A DNA stretch of 64,000 nucleotides, taken from NCBI RefSeq assembly GCF_030316765.1, contig NZ_JASZYT010000009.1, positions 124,001 through 188,000 of the forward strand. Direction: 5' to 3'. Each line of letters starts with the position of its first letter. The first letter of the stretch is position 1. A program made the position numbers and the translations under genes. The notes under the pieces were generated by a model. It saw only the letters and a list, made by a program, of their open reading frames with translations, was not told the DNA's origin and made no database searches. Below are positions 15,976 to 25,259 of the stretch, piece after piece. The DNA comes from Variovorax saccharolyticus (GTDB taxonomy: Bacteria; Pseudomonadota; Gammaproteobacteria; Burkholderiales; Burkholderiaceae_C).

Positions 15976-17055
15976 TCAAGCAGCCAGCGCGTCGGTCGCC
16001 GGCTGGTGACGTCCCAACTCCTTCTTGATGGCCGGGATGATTCTTTCACCCCAGAGTTCGATCTGCTTGAGCATCGTCTTCTGATCGAAGTCGCCCAGCT
16101 GGGTCTGCAGCGCGATGTGCTTGGGCCGCAGGATGCTGATTTCTTCGAGCATCTTGTCGATGACCTGGTTGACCGCGCCCACGGGCAGGTTCTTGCGCAG
16201 CTGCTCCATGGTGGGGTCCGTCTCGGACGGCACTTCCTTGATCATGTAGCCGTCGTCGGACTGCGATCGGCGGAACTTCAGGCTCTCGGATATGCGGCGC
16301 TGAAAGCGTGCGCAGTCCAGGTAGGCGTCGATCTCCGCGTTGTCGTCGGAGGCGTAGGCGCAGCGCAGGAAGCCGAACTTCACATCGCGGTCCAGGTCCT
16401 TGCCGTTGTCGTCGGCCACCTTCACCAGGCGATCGCGCAGCCCCTGGACGCCCTCGTTGCCGTTGAGCAGCGCGGTCACGAACAGGTTGTGGTTCTCGCG
16501 CACGCCGCGCCCCAGCGCCACCGGGTTGCCCGAGGTGATCCACACCGGCGGCATGGGACCCTGGACGCAGCGCACCGCCACGGAGCTCGGCGGCACCTTG
16601 AGGAACTGGCCCTGGTACTCGAAGGTCTGCTGGGTCAGGCCCTTCGGGAGGATGTCCAGGAATTCGTTGTAGATCGCGCTGGCCTCGGCAATCTTCACGC
16701 CGAACCGCTCGAATTCGAACTCCTGATAGCCCGAGCCCACACCCAGGTCCAGACGGCCATTGGAGACCGTGTCCACGAATCCGACCTCGGCCAGGAAACG
16801 TGCCGGCTGGTAGAGTGGAAGAATGCAGACGGCAGTGCCCAGGCGGATGCGCTTCGTCTTGGCAGCCATGTGGGCCACCATCATCAACGGCGACGGCGAG
16901 AGCGAGTAATTGTTGAAATGATGCTCGGCATACCAGGCGTTGTTGAAACCCGCCTGCTCCGCCACGACAGTCTGCTCGATGGAATTGTTGATGACCTGCT
17001 GCGAAGTCTGGTGATAGCCCCGCTGCTGGGCGAGAATGAATACTCCGAATTCCAT
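15976..17055 (-). CDS. Luciferase-like (LLM class) flavin monooxygenase, copy 2
   Basis: The 359-residue protein is the paralogue of the enzyme at 13666-14733, with the same LLM barrel (NNAWYAEHHFNNYSLSPSP, SNGRLDLGVGSGYQEFEFER) and the same C-terminal run ISILRPKHIALQTQLGDFDQ. It is the first gene of the leftward unit, divergent from the LysR gene with 113 bases between. It needs reduced flavin, probably from the fused reductase at 11496-12476. The differences between the copies are concentrated in the region that caps the active site in this family, so they may use related but different substrates. Confidence 0.9.
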   Translation of the reverse strand: MEFGVFILAQQRGYHQTSQQVINNSIEQTVVAEQAGFNNAWYAEHHFNNYSLSPSPLMMVAHMAAKTKRIRLGTAVCILPLYQPARFLAEVGFVDTVSNGRLDLGVGSGYQEFEFERFGVKIAEASAIYNEFLDILPKGLTQQTFEYQGQFLKVPPSSVAVRCVQGPMPPVWITSGNPVALGRGVRENHNLFVTALLNGNEGVQGLRDRLVKVADDNGKDLDRDVKFGFLRCAYASDDNAEIDAYLDCARFQRRISESLKFRRSQSDDGYMIKEVPSETDPTMEQLRKNLPVGAVNQVIDKMLEEISILRPKHIALQTQLGDFDQKTMLKQIELWGERIIPAIKKELGRHQPATDALAA

Positions 17056-17168
17056 ATGTGCTGTCTCCGCTGAAAATAGTGCCCGTGAGGGGTACCAAAT
17101 TCTAGGCAGGCCAGCTGAATTGATAATGCATGAAACTGCAGATCTGAACTGCGAAGACTGGAGGACTC

Positions 17169-18125
17169 ATGGATAGATTGCGCGCCATGGAGCTCTTCCT
17201 GTCGATCTCGCAGACCCGGAACTTCTCCGAAACGGCGCGTCGCTTCGGCATCTCGGCGACCGGGGTGTCGCGCATGATCACCGACATCGAGGAGGAGCTG
17301 AAGGTCAAGCTCCTGACGCGCTCGACGCGCCAGGTCTCGCTGACCGAATCGGGGCAGGAATACGCGCGTCAGCTGGAGGGCATCCTGTGGCGCATCAACG
17401 AACTCCAGACCAACATCACCGCGATCAGCAGCGCGCCGCAGGGCCTGCTGCGGGTGCACTCGCGCATGATGTTCGGCCTGGGCGTGCTGCCGCCCCTGAT
17501 CGCGGGCTTCCGCAAGCTCTACCCGGAGATCCACATCGAACTCACGCTGGGCGAGGCGCCTGCGGACCTGCGGCGCAGCCAGATCGACATCGACTTCCGG
17601 ATCTCGCCGCCGGTGGAGGCCGGCGTGAAGCGCCGCATGCTGTTCCAGAGCGATCGCTACCTGGTCGGCGCTCCCGCCTACCTGGCGGGCAAGCCCGGCT
17701 TGCAGGCGCCCGAAGACATCCTCGCGCACGAGTGCCTGGCCTACCAGTTGCCCGGCGATGAATACACCTGGCAGTTCAAGCAGCAGGGCCAGAGCAGCGA
17801 GATCGCCTTCAAGCCCCGCCATGTCAGCAACAACGGGATCGCCCTGCTGGAACTGGCCCGCCTGGGCGAAGGCCTGGCGCTGCTCGACGACTACACCGTG
17901 CACAACGACCTGCGCCAGGGCCGGCTGGTGAGGGTGCTGAGCGACCATCGCATCAGCAACAAGGGCTTCGACGAGGGCATGTACGCGACGATCCTGGACA
18001 CGCCCATCATGCCCGCCAAGATCCGCCTGTTCCTTGATTTCGTGGCTGAACACGTGGCGGGGCCCGAGCTGCGCTTCTCGGCGCACGGCAAGGCCGCCGG
18101 CCTGGCTTCACCGCCCGCGGGGTAG
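17169..18125 (+). CDS. LysR family transcriptional regulator
   Basis: The 318-residue protein has the LysR HTH at residues 1-60 (MDRLRAMELFLSISQTRNFS, then FGISATGVSRMITDIEEELK) and a two-lobed effector domain after about residue 90. CTGGAGGA sits just upstream of the ATG. It diverges from the luciferase-like operon, the usual arrangement for a LysR activator of a catabolic cluster. The 113-base gap contains CTGCAGATCTG-type short inverted repeats near 17135-17155, but no convincing T-N11-A site could be fixed. Confidence 0.92.
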   Translation: MDRLRAMELFLSISQTRNFSETARRFGISATGVSRMITDIEEELKVKLLTRSTRQVSLTESGQEYARQLEGILWRINELQTNITAISSAPQGLLRVHSRMMFGLGVLPPLIAGFRKLYPEIHIELTLGEAPADLRRSQIDIDFRISPPVEAGVKRRMLFQSDRYLVGAPAYLAGKPGLQAPEDILAHECLAYQLPGDEYTWQFKQQGQSSEIAFKPRHVSNNGIALLELARLGEGLALLDDYTVHNDLRQGRLVRVLSDHRISNKGFDEGMYATILDTPIMPAKIRLFLDFVAEHVAGPELRFSAHGKAAGLASPPAG

Positions 18126-18140
18126 CCGCCGCGCGCGGCG

Positions 18141-19028
18141 CTAGAGCGGCATCCGGCACTCGGGCCGTGCCGCGCCGCGGAAGCCCAGGCCGGTCAGCTT
18201 GAGCACGGCACCGTCCAGGGGCCCGGATGCGCTCAGGCGGCCGCTGTCGCTGATGGTCGTGACGAACAGGTCGTCCATCTGAGGGCCGCCGAAGCACAAG
18301 GCGCTCGGGTGGGTCACCGGCAGGTCGATCTTGTGGGTGAGCCGGCCCTGCATGTCGAAGCGGGCCAGCGCGCCCACCCGCACCAGCGCAGTCCACAGCC
18401 CGCCTTCGCTGTCGAAGCAGCAGCCGTCCGGCCCGGAGTCATGGGCGTCGGTGCGGACGAACACCTGCTTGTCCGCCAGCCGGCCGTCGGCCGCGATCGC
18501 ATACGAATAGACGACCCTCGCCGTGCTGTCGGCCACGTGCAGGCGCCCGCTGACCGGATTCACGCACGGGCCGTTGACGATGCCCAGGCCGTCGTCGAGC
18601 TGCTGCAGCTGCAGGCCGGTATCGAGCCGGTACAGGCCGCCCAGCGGCGGCTCGCCGGGCTCGCGCGGCGCATGCAGGGTGCCGACCACGAAGCTGCCGT
18701 CGGCCAGCGAGATGCCGTCGTTCAGCCGCAGATGGGGGTGGCTCTCCCCGATGTTCGCCAGCCGGCGCAATTGCCCGGTGCGCAGGTCCAGCGCCGCGAT
18801 GTCCTCCTTCAGGGCCAGCACGATGCAGTCGTCGCCATTGAATGCGAACGAGCCCAGGGGTGCCGGCGCTTCATGGCGCGCCGTCACCGCGCCGGTGTCG
18901 GGGTCCAGCGCAAGCACCAGGCCGGCGCGGCAGTCCAGCAGCCAGAGCGCGTGCCCATGCCACACCGGGCATTCGCCCAATTGCGTCTTCAAATCGCCGA
19001 GGCGCTGAATTTTCATTGTCTCGGTCAT
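18141..19028 (-). CDS. SMP-30/gluconolactonase family protein
   Basis: The 295-residue protein is a six-bladed beta-propeller lactonase of the SMP-30/regucalcin type. The expected divalent-metal ligands are visible: Glu19 in LGECPVW, the Asn of IVNGPCVN and the Asp of SGPDGCCFD. It would hydrolyse a sugar-acid or other lactone. The gene converges with the LysR gene 15 bases away and diverges from the acyl-CoA operon, so it could belong functionally to either. Its substrate cannot be read from sequence. Confidence 0.88.
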   Translation of the reverse strand: MTETMKIQRLGDLKTQLGECPVWHGHALWLLDCRAGLVLALDPDTGAVTARHEAPAPLGSFAFNGDDCIVLALKEDIAALDLRTGQLRRLANIGESHPHLRLNDGISLADGSFVVGTLHAPREPGEPPLGGLYRLDTGLQLQQLDDGLGIVNGPCVNPVSGRLHVADSTARVVYSYAIAADGRLADKQVFVRTDAHDSGPDGCCFDSEGGLWTALVRVGALARFDMQGRLTHKIDLPVTHPSALCFGGPQMDDLFVTTISDSGRLSASGPLDGAVLKLTGLGFRGAARPECRMPL

Positions 19029-19372
19029 TTGATCGGCCCGGCAATTAAAGGGAAATCAATTGCATCCGCCCAATTGGATCAATTCAAGTCCGCGAATTGA
19101 GCGGGCGGGCGGCAAAGAGCGCGCATGGTAGCAAGCCGGCCCGCCGGCGAATGCTTCATTTTTTGCAGGACACTTTCCCGGATTATCGAGAGATGAATTT
19201 CACCATCATTTCTACAATCGACCGAGCATATTGAAACCGAGACAAACAAGCGAAGCCACCCGGCTCCGGAAGAAACAGAAGCTCCCGCGGCAAGGCGGGT
19301 TGTTTGTCCAGCAAGTGCTTCCTTTTTTTCTGGTCCGTGCCGCAGCGGGCGGGCTTCTTACAGAGGTGGTGT
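19029..19372. other. Divergent intergenic region, 344 bases
   Basis: This stretch between the SMP-30 gene and the enoyl-CoA hydratase is AT-richer than its surroundings and should carry both promoters. The 19029-19110 part contains repeated CAATTG/CCAATTGG/GAATTG words, which could be operator half-sites. TACAAT at 19213-19218 could be a -10 box, but no good -35 box stands in front of it. No open frame or RNA gene was recognised. Confidence 0.4.
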
Positions 19373-20146
19373 ATGAGCAGCAATGAATGGGTTCGTCTGG
19401 AAGTCGCAGACGGTGTGGGTCTGGTCACCATGGACCGGCAGCCGGTCAATGCGCTGAGCCGCGACATGCGCCGCGAGCTGGTCGCCACCTTCGACGCCAT
19501 CTCCGAGCGCGAAGACATCCGCTGCGCCGTGCTGACTGGCGCCGGCAGCGTGTTCTGCGCCGGCGCCGACCTGAAGGACCGCCCCAGCGCCGATGTCGCC
19601 GGCGACTTCCTCGAGCACAACCGCATCACCCGCGAGACCGGCAACGCGATCCGCGAGTGCGCCAAGCCCGTGATCGCCGCGATCAACGGCGCGGCTCTGG
19701 GCGCCGGCTTCGGCCTCGCAGCCGCTTGCGACATCCTCTATGCCTCGGAGAACGCGACCGTGGGCATGCCGGAGATCAACGTCGGCCTGGCCGGCGGCGC
19801 CTCCATGCTCAAGACCTTGTTCGGCCGCTCGACCTTGCGCCGCATGTTCTTCACGGGCCAGCGCCTGAGCGCGCACGACCTGCTCAAGCGCAACGTGATC
19901 GAGGATGTGCTGTCCGAGAAGGACCTGCTGCCCTTCACGATGTCCCTCGCCCGCGAGATCGCCTCCAAGGCGCCGCTGGCCATCGCCTACGCGAAGCGGG
20001 CGGCCAACATGGTGGACGTCATGCCCCAGCGCGACGCCTATCGCTTCGAGCAGGAGTTCACCATGGCGCTGTCGAAGACCGAAGACGCCCGCGAAGCCCG
20101 CATGGCCTTCCTGGAGAAGCGCGCCCCGGTCTTCAAGGGACGCTGA
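19373..20146 (+). CDS. Enoyl-CoA hydratase/isomerase family protein
   Basis: The 257-residue crotonase-fold protein has the oxyanion-hole motifs AVLTGAGSVFCAGADLKDR (about residues 57-75) and INGAALGAGFGLAAACDILY (about 104-123), then the GMPEINVGLAGG segment with the first catalytic Glu position. The ATG at 19373 is preceded by AGAGGTGG; an in-frame start at 19304 would add an unlikely 23-residue tail. It opens a seven-gene operon of acyl-CoA enzymes with gaps of only a few bases. Confidence 0.92.
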   Translation: MSSNEWVRLEVADGVGLVTMDRQPVNALSRDMRRELVATFDAISEREDIRCAVLTGAGSVFCAGADLKDRPSADVAGDFLEHNRITRETGNAIRECAKPVIAAINGAALGAGFGLAAACDILYASENATVGMPEINVGLAGGASMLKTLFGRSTLRRMFFTGQRLSAHDLLKRNVIEDVLSEKDLLPFTMSLAREIASKAPLAIAYAKRAANMVDVMPQRDAYRFEQEFTMALSKTEDAREARMAFLEKRAPVFKGR

Positions 20147-20149
20147 GCC

Positions 20150-22291
20150 ATGCTGAACCAGGTCCAAGCCACCCCGGGCACCGGGCTCGACGCATTCTTC
20201 AAGGCCGACGGCGTGGCCGTGATCGGCGCCTCCGACGACATCACCAAGATCGGCGGCCGTCCGGTGCAGCTGTTGCGCAAGTACGGCTATGCCGGCCCGA
20301 TCTATCCGGTCAACCCCAAGGGCGGCACCATCCAGGGCCTGCAGGCCTACGCCTCGATCCTGGACACGCCGACGGCGCCGGAGCTGGCCATCCTCGCGGT
20401 GCCGGTCGAAGCCACGCTGCAGGCGGTTCGCGACTGCGGCAGCCGCGGCGTGCGCGGCGTGATCGTGCTGTCCGCGGGCTTCGCCGAGGCCGGCCCCGAA
20501 GGCGTCGCCCTGCAGGCCGAACTGGTGCGCGTCGCGCGCAACCATGGCATGCGGCTGCTGGGCCCCAACTGCCTGGGCGCGGTCAACGTGGTGGACCGGC
20601 TGGTCGGCTCCTTCTCGATCGCGCTGGAGCAGAGCCTGCCGCCTGCCGGCGAGGTCGGCATCGTCTCGCAGTCGGGCAACATCGGCAGCTTCACGATGCG
20701 CAACATGGCCGAGCGCGGCCTGGGCGTGAGCCGCTTCATCGCCACCGGCAACGAAGCCGACGTGGACGTGGCCGACGGCATTGCCGCGCTGGCCCAGGAT
20801 GCCGACACCCGCATCATCCTGTGCTGCATGGAAACCTGCCGCGATGCCGGCCGCCTGATCGCGGCGCTCGACATGGCGCGCTTGCAGCACAAGCCGGTGA
20901 TCGTCCTCAAGATCGGCGCCACCGAGCAGGGCCAGGCGGCCGCTGCCTCGCACACCGGCGCGCTGATGGGATCGGACGCCGTCTTCGACGCCGTCTTCCG
21001 CCGCTATGGCGTGCTGCGCGTGCGCTCGTTCGAGGAACTGCTCGACGTCGGCCATGCCGCCGCCCTGCTGCGCGCAGAGCGCCTGCCCACCACCGACGCC
21101 GTGACCCTGGTGGCGGCGTCGGGCGGCTTCGGCATCATGATGGCGGACGCGATGGTGCAGGCCGGCATGACGCTGCCGCAGCTCGCCGACACCACCCGGG
21201 CCCTGATCCGCGAGGCCGTGCCGACCGCCGGCACCAACAACCCGGTGGACGCCTCGGCCCAGATGTCCGCCCGGCCCGACATCCTGCTGAAGATGCTGAC
21301 GGCCCTGCAGAACGATGCCAACGGCAGCACGCTGGTGCTGCTGCTGGCCCTGTCGCTGTACAACCCGCGCCTGCGCGGCGTGTACCTGGAGGCGCTGTCG
21401 AAGATCCGCGCCAGCCATCCCGACCGCCTGCTGGTCATCATCAGCCAGGGCCCGCCCGATGCGGTGGCCGAGATCAATGCGCTGGGCATCCCGGTGTTCC
21501 CGAGCATTCCGGCGGCCGCCAGCGGACTGGCAGGCCTGGTCAGGCTGGGCCAGCTCACCACCTTGCCCACCGCCGCTGCCTACGGCGGCCCGGTCGACGG
21601 CGTCGATGCCGCGGTGTTTCGCAACGAGTTCCATGCCAAGAAGGCGCTGGCGGCCGCGGGCATCAGCGTGCCGCGCGAGGAAGTGGTGGCGTCGGCCGAC
21701 GATGCCGTGCGCAGCGCCCGGGCCACGGGCTATCCGGTGGTCCTCAAGATCGCCTCCGAAGACATCGCCCACAAGACCGAGATCGGCGGTGTCGCGCTGG
21801 GCCTGCAGGACGACGACGCCGTGCGGCAGGCCTACGACCGGCTCATGGCCAACGCCCGGGAGCACGCGCCCCGGGCACGCCTGGACGGCGTGCTGGTGGC
21901 CCCGATGGTCTGCGGCGGCGTGGAGCTGATTGCCGGTGTCTCGCGCGACCCCGTGTTCGGCCCGGTCGTGATGGTGGGGCTGGGCGGCATCTATGCCGAG
22001 ATCCTGAAGGATGTCGCGGTCCAGGTGGCGCCGGTCTCCGAAGACGAAGCGCTGCGGATGATCCGCGGCCTGAAGATGTTCCCGCTGCTGGACGGCGCCC
22101 GCGGGCAGCCCAAGGCAGACGTGGCCGCAGCCGCCCGCACGGTGGCCAGGCTCTCGGAATTCGCCTGCCGCCATGCCGCCGACGTGGCTGAGATCGACAT
22201 GAACCCCATCCTGGTCAAGCCGCAAGGCGAGGGCGTCCTCGTCCTCGACGCCCTGATGGTCCCGACCTCCCGCAACACCTCTGCCCATTGA
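20150..22291 (+). CDS. ADP-forming acyl-CoA synthetase (NDP-forming acetate--CoA ligase family)
   Basis: The 713-residue protein carries the whole NDP-forming synthetase set in one chain. It has a CoA-binding Rossmann domain at about 15-140 (DGVAVIGASDDITKIGGRPV), succinyl-CoA-ligase-like domains at about 150-460, and a C-terminal ATP-grasp part from about 490 (KKALAAAGISVPREEVV, then YPVVLKIASEDIAHKTEIGG). The phosphorylated His is predicted at residue 268 in ASHTGALMGS. It converts a carboxylate, CoA and ATP to acyl-CoA reversibly, so it could activate the substrate or harvest ATP at the end of the pathway. Three bases separate it from the hydratase gene. Confidence 0.9.
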   Translation: MLNQVQATPGTGLDAFFKADGVAVIGASDDITKIGGRPVQLLRKYGYAGPIYPVNPKGGTIQGLQAYASILDTPTAPELAILAVPVEATLQAVRDCGSRGVRGVIVLSAGFAEAGPEGVALQAELVRVARNHGMRLLGPNCLGAVNVVDRLVGSFSIALEQSLPPAGEVGIVSQSGNIGSFTMRNMAERGLGVSRFIATGNEADVDVADGIAALAQDADTRIILCCMETCRDAGRLIAALDMARLQHKPVIVLKIGATEQGQAAAASHTGALMGSDAVFDAVFRRYGVLRVRSFEELLDVGHAAALLRAERLPTTDAVTLVAASGGFGIMMADAMVQAGMTLPQLADTTRALIREAVPTAGTNNPVDASAQMSARPDILLKMLTALQNDANGSTLVLLLALSLYNPRLRGVYLEALSKIRASHPDRLLVIISQGPPDAVAEINALGIPVFPSIPAAASGLAGLVRLGQLTTLPTAAAYGGPVDGVDAAVFRNEFHAKKALAAAGISVPREEVVASADDAVRSARATGYPVVLKIASEDIAHKTEIGGVALGLQDDDAVRQAYDRLMANAREHAPRARLDGVLVAPMVCGGVELIAGVSRDPVFGPVVMVGLGGIYAEILKDVAVQVAPVSEDEALRMIRGLKMFPLLDGARGQPKADVAAAARTVARLSEFACRHAADVAEIDMNPILVKPQGEGVLVLDALMVPTSRNTSAH

Positions 22292-22299
22292 AGGTTCTC

Positions 22300-23502
22300 A
22301 TGCACATGGAAAAGAACCCGGCCATTCCGGACGCCGCAGCGGGCCCGGCCGTCTACCGCCAGTACGCACGCCAATGGCTTGGCACCCACCTGCCCGGCCA
22401 CATGCGCGCGGACAGCGTCGACTACCGCACGCCCACGCTGGACGAGTGCCGCGACTGGGAGGCCTCGATGTACGACGCCGGGCTCGCGGGCATGACCTGG
22501 CCCCGGGCCTATGGCGGCCTGGGCCTGACTCTGCGCGAGCATCTGGTCGTCAACAAGGAAGTGGGCGCGCTGGCCATGCCCGAGAGCGTGAGCTCGATCG
22601 GCAAGGAGCTCGCCGGCCCGATCATCCAGACCGTGGGCACCGAAGAACAGAAGCAGCTGTTCCTGCCGCGCATCCTCTCGATGCGCGACTACTGGTGCCA
22701 GGGCTTCTCGGAGCCCGACGCCGGCTCCGACCTGGCGCGCCTGCGGACCAAGGCCGTGCAGGAGGGCGACAGCTGGCGCATCAACGGCCAGAAGATCTGG
22801 ACCAGCGGCGCCGCCAAGGCGCGCTATTGCCTGCTGCTGACGCGCACCGGCACCGTGGCCGACAAGCACCGCGGCCTGCTGATGTTCGCGGTGCCGATGG
22901 ACACGCCCGGCATCCGGGTGGTGCCCATCAAGTCGATCGACGGCAAGGTGTCTTTCGCCGAGGTCTTCTTCGACAACGTCGTGGTGCCCGACAGCGCGCG
23001 CCTCGGCGCGCCGGACGAGGGCTGGAATGCGGCCATCCGCGTGCTGTCCATCGAGCGCGCGACCAACCGCATGTACCGAGCCTGGCGCTTCGATTGCGAG
23101 CTGCGCCAGCTGGTCGCCGCCTGCAAGTCCGACCCGCAGCTGTCCCGGCTGCTGGACGACGGCAGCTGCCAGCGCCGCATCGGCGAGGTGGTGGGCGAGA
23201 TCGATGCGCTCAAGGGCCTGGTCGAGCGGACGGTGGACCAGATGATGGCGGGCGACAAGATCGGCGCCCGAGGTTCCTTGACCAAGCTCTACTGGTCCGA
23301 GTGCCACCAGGCTTTCGCAGGCCTGGCGCTGTCCGTCGTGTCGCAGGTGAACCCGCGCTCCAGCGCGCTGGCGCAGCGCGCGCGCAAGCACTTCACCACC
23401 GCCTATTTCTATTCGCGTGCCGAGACCATCTACGCCGGCACCACCGAAGTGCAGCTGGACATCATTGCCCAGCGCATCATGAATCTGCCAAAGGACCTTT
23501 GA
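22300..23502 (+). CDS. Acyl-CoA dehydrogenase, large subunit type
   Basis: The 400-residue flavoprotein has all three acyl-CoA dehydrogenase domains, with the FAD/substrate signature QGFSEPDAGSDLARLRTKAV near residue 145 and WRINGQKIWTSGAAKA near 170. Near the C-terminus it reads IYAGTTEVQ, with Ala where medium-chain enzymes carry their catalytic Glu, so the base must lie elsewhere, as in some heteromeric steroid-type enzymes. I prefer the ATG at 22300 (AAGG five bases upstream) to the TTG at 22288 that overlaps the previous stop. The next gene is a second, shorter dehydrogenase, and the two may form one complex. Confidence 0.9.
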   Translation: MHMEKNPAIPDAAAGPAVYRQYARQWLGTHLPGHMRADSVDYRTPTLDECRDWEASMYDAGLAGMTWPRAYGGLGLTLREHLVVNKEVGALAMPESVSSIGKELAGPIIQTVGTEEQKQLFLPRILSMRDYWCQGFSEPDAGSDLARLRTKAVQEGDSWRINGQKIWTSGAAKARYCLLLTRTGTVADKHRGLLMFAVPMDTPGIRVVPIKSIDGKVSFAEVFFDNVVVPDSARLGAPDEGWNAAIRVLSIERATNRMYRAWRFDCELRQLVAACKSDPQLSRLLDDGSCQRRIGEVVGEIDALKGLVERTVDQMMAGDKIGARGSLTKLYWSECHQAFAGLALSVVSQVNPRSSALAQRARKHFTTAYFYSRAETIYAGTTEVQLDIIAQRIMNLPKDL

Positions 23503-23503
23503 G

Positions 23504-24466
23504 ATGAGCACGTCAGACAACGATCTCAAGCCCGAAGAGTTCGCCCAGGCCGCGGCCGAGGCGATCAAGGATGCGCAGACGCGCGACTTCCGCGGCGCCG
23601 CCCAGGTGCTGGCGAGCGCGGGCCTCTGCGGCGTGTGCGCGCGCGAAGACGCCGGCGGGCTGGCCCTGGGCATCGAGTTCGCGCTGCCCATCGTGGCCGA
23701 GGCGGGCAAGCTGCGACTGCACTGGCCGCTGCTCGAGACCCTGCTGATCGCCAAGGCCCTCGGCGACTCGCCCCTGGCGGCAGAACTGGCCAGCGGCGAA
23801 CGCGTGGCGACCTGGGCGCTGCAGGGCAGCCTGCAAGACGCTTTCGCCGGCCATGCGCGCCACGCCAGGGACTGCGACTGGGTGCTGGTGGCCGACGGCC
23901 GGGGCGGCGGCGCCCTGCTGGCGCTGAGTTCCGTCGAGATCCAGGACGACGAGGCGCTGGACCCGGAGCACCCCCAGTCGTGGCTGACGCTGGACGGCGC
24001 CACGGTGCTGGCCGAACTGGATGCCGCGACATTCTCGGCGCTGCAGTGCGACAGCCACATCCTGATCGCCGGCCTGGTCAACGGCGCCGCCGAGGCGGCC
24101 TTGGCCACCACGGCCGACTACATGTCGACCCGTGTGCAGTTCGGGCGCCCCCTGTCGGCCAAGCAGGCCGTGCGCCACCTGCTGGCACGCATGCGGCTGC
24201 TGCAGGAGGCCTCCAACGCCGGCATCCGGCGCGTGCTCCATACCGACGAATACGGCCAGCTGCGCAGCGCGCGACCGGTGCTGGCCAATGCCCTCGCGAA
24301 CGCGTGCTTCGTGCTGGAGAAATCCATCCACCTGCATGGCGGCATGGGCTTCACCTGGGAAGTGCCGCTGCACTACGCCCTGCGCGAAGTGCGCAAGTTC
24401 GATGCCGCATTCGGCTCGGGCGCGCTCGCCAGCCAGGTCGGCCGGGACTTCATCCAGTCCCAATGA
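23504..24466 (+). CDS. Acyl-CoA dehydrogenase, short partner subunit
   Basis: At 320 residues this is shorter than the usual 380-400. The N-terminal part is divergent (EFAQAAAEAIKDAQTRDFRG), the central beta domain is reduced, and the C-terminal helical bundle is well kept (ADYMSTRVQFGRPLSAKQAV, then KSIHLHGGMGFTWEVPLHYA). Short dehydrogenases paired with a long one form alpha2-beta2 complexes in steroid and cyclic-acid side-chain degradation. The one-base gap after the long subunit fits that model. It may bind FAD jointly rather than work alone. Confidence 0.87.
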   Translation: MSTSDNDLKPEEFAQAAAEAIKDAQTRDFRGAAQVLASAGLCGVCAREDAGGLALGIEFALPIVAEAGKLRLHWPLLETLLIAKALGDSPLAAELASGERVATWALQGSLQDAFAGHARHARDCDWVLVADGRGGGALLALSSVEIQDDEALDPEHPQSWLTLDGATVLAELDAATFSALQCDSHILIAGLVNGAAEAALATTADYMSTRVQFGRPLSAKQAVRHLLARMRLLQEASNAGIRRVLHTDEYGQLRSARPVLANALANACFVLEKSIHLHGGMGFTWEVPLHYALREVRKFDAAFGSGALASQVGRDFIQSQ

Positions 24467-24480
24467 ACCAAGGAATTCGA

Positions 24481-25239
24481 ATGAACCAGGATCTGCTCGG
24501 CCGCGTGGCCCTCATCACCGGCGCCGGCGCCGGCATCGGGCGCGAGACCGCCTTGCAGATGGCCGCCCGTGGTGCCATCGTCTGCGTGAACGACCTCAAG
24601 GAAGAACTGGTCGCTCCTGTCGTGGACGAGATCCGGTCCGGCGGAGGACAGGCTTTTGCCGTCGTGCAGAACATCGCCACCCGCGAAGGCATCCGCGATG
24701 CCATCCAGCGTTCGTTCGCGCACGGCAAGCGCTTCGACATCCTGGTGAACAACGCAGCCTGGGTGCGCTACCAGGCCATCCCCGACATCATGTCCGAGAC
24801 GGTCGAGCGCATGCTGGACGTGGGTTTCAAGTCCGTCATCTGGAGCCTGCAGGAGGCGGTGGCCGTGATGGACCCGGAGCGCGGCGGCGCGATCGTCAAC
24901 GTGGCATCGGTGGCCGCCCTGCGCTCCGCCGCCAACTCGGTGGTCTATTCGGGCATCAAGTCCGGCATCCTGGGGATCACCCGCGCGGCCGCGGCCGAGC
25001 TGGGCGCGCGCAACATCCGCGTCAACGCGATTTGCCCGTCGGCCGTTCCCACCGAAGGCACGCAGCGCAACCGCGACGCCGGGCGCGACGCCAATCGCAT
25101 TGCCCGCACGCCGCTGGGCCGCCTGGGCACGGTGGAAGACATCGCCCGCGGCATCTGCTTCCTGGCCAGCGACGACGCCGGCTTCATCACGGCGCAGGCA
25201 CTGGCGGTGGATGGCGGCATCACGCTGACCAACATCTGA
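24481..25239 (+). CDS. SDR family oxidoreductase
   Basis: This 252-residue short-chain dehydrogenase has TGAGAGIG at residues 14-21, NNAAW, the Ser in NVASVAALRSAANS, and YSGIK with Tyr and Lys. It ends in ALAVDGGITLTNI. Of two in-frame ATGs, the one at 24481 has AAGGA six bases before it; the other (24463) overlaps the previous stop. In context it would oxidise a 3-hydroxyacyl-CoA or ring alcohol made by the hydratase. Confidence 0.88.
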   Translation: MNQDLLGRVALITGAGAGIGRETALQMAARGAIVCVNDLKEELVAPVVDEIRSGGGQAFAVVQNIATREGIRDAIQRSFAHGKRFDILVNNAAWVRYQAIPDIMSETVERMLDVGFKSVIWSLQEAVAVMDPERGGAIVNVASVAALRSAANSVVYSGIKSGILGITRAAAAELGARNIRVNAICPSAVPTEGTQRNRDAGRDANRIARTPLGRLGTVEDIARGICFLASDDAGFITAQALAVDGGITLTNI

Positions 25240-25259
25240 GCCCGGCTCCGGAGTCGCAG

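Noticed and set aside
19358-22288. Long minus-strand open frame opposite the hydratase and acyl-CoA synthetase genes
   Set aside because: Its translation has no motif, whereas the + strand frames encode complete enzymes with active-site residues.
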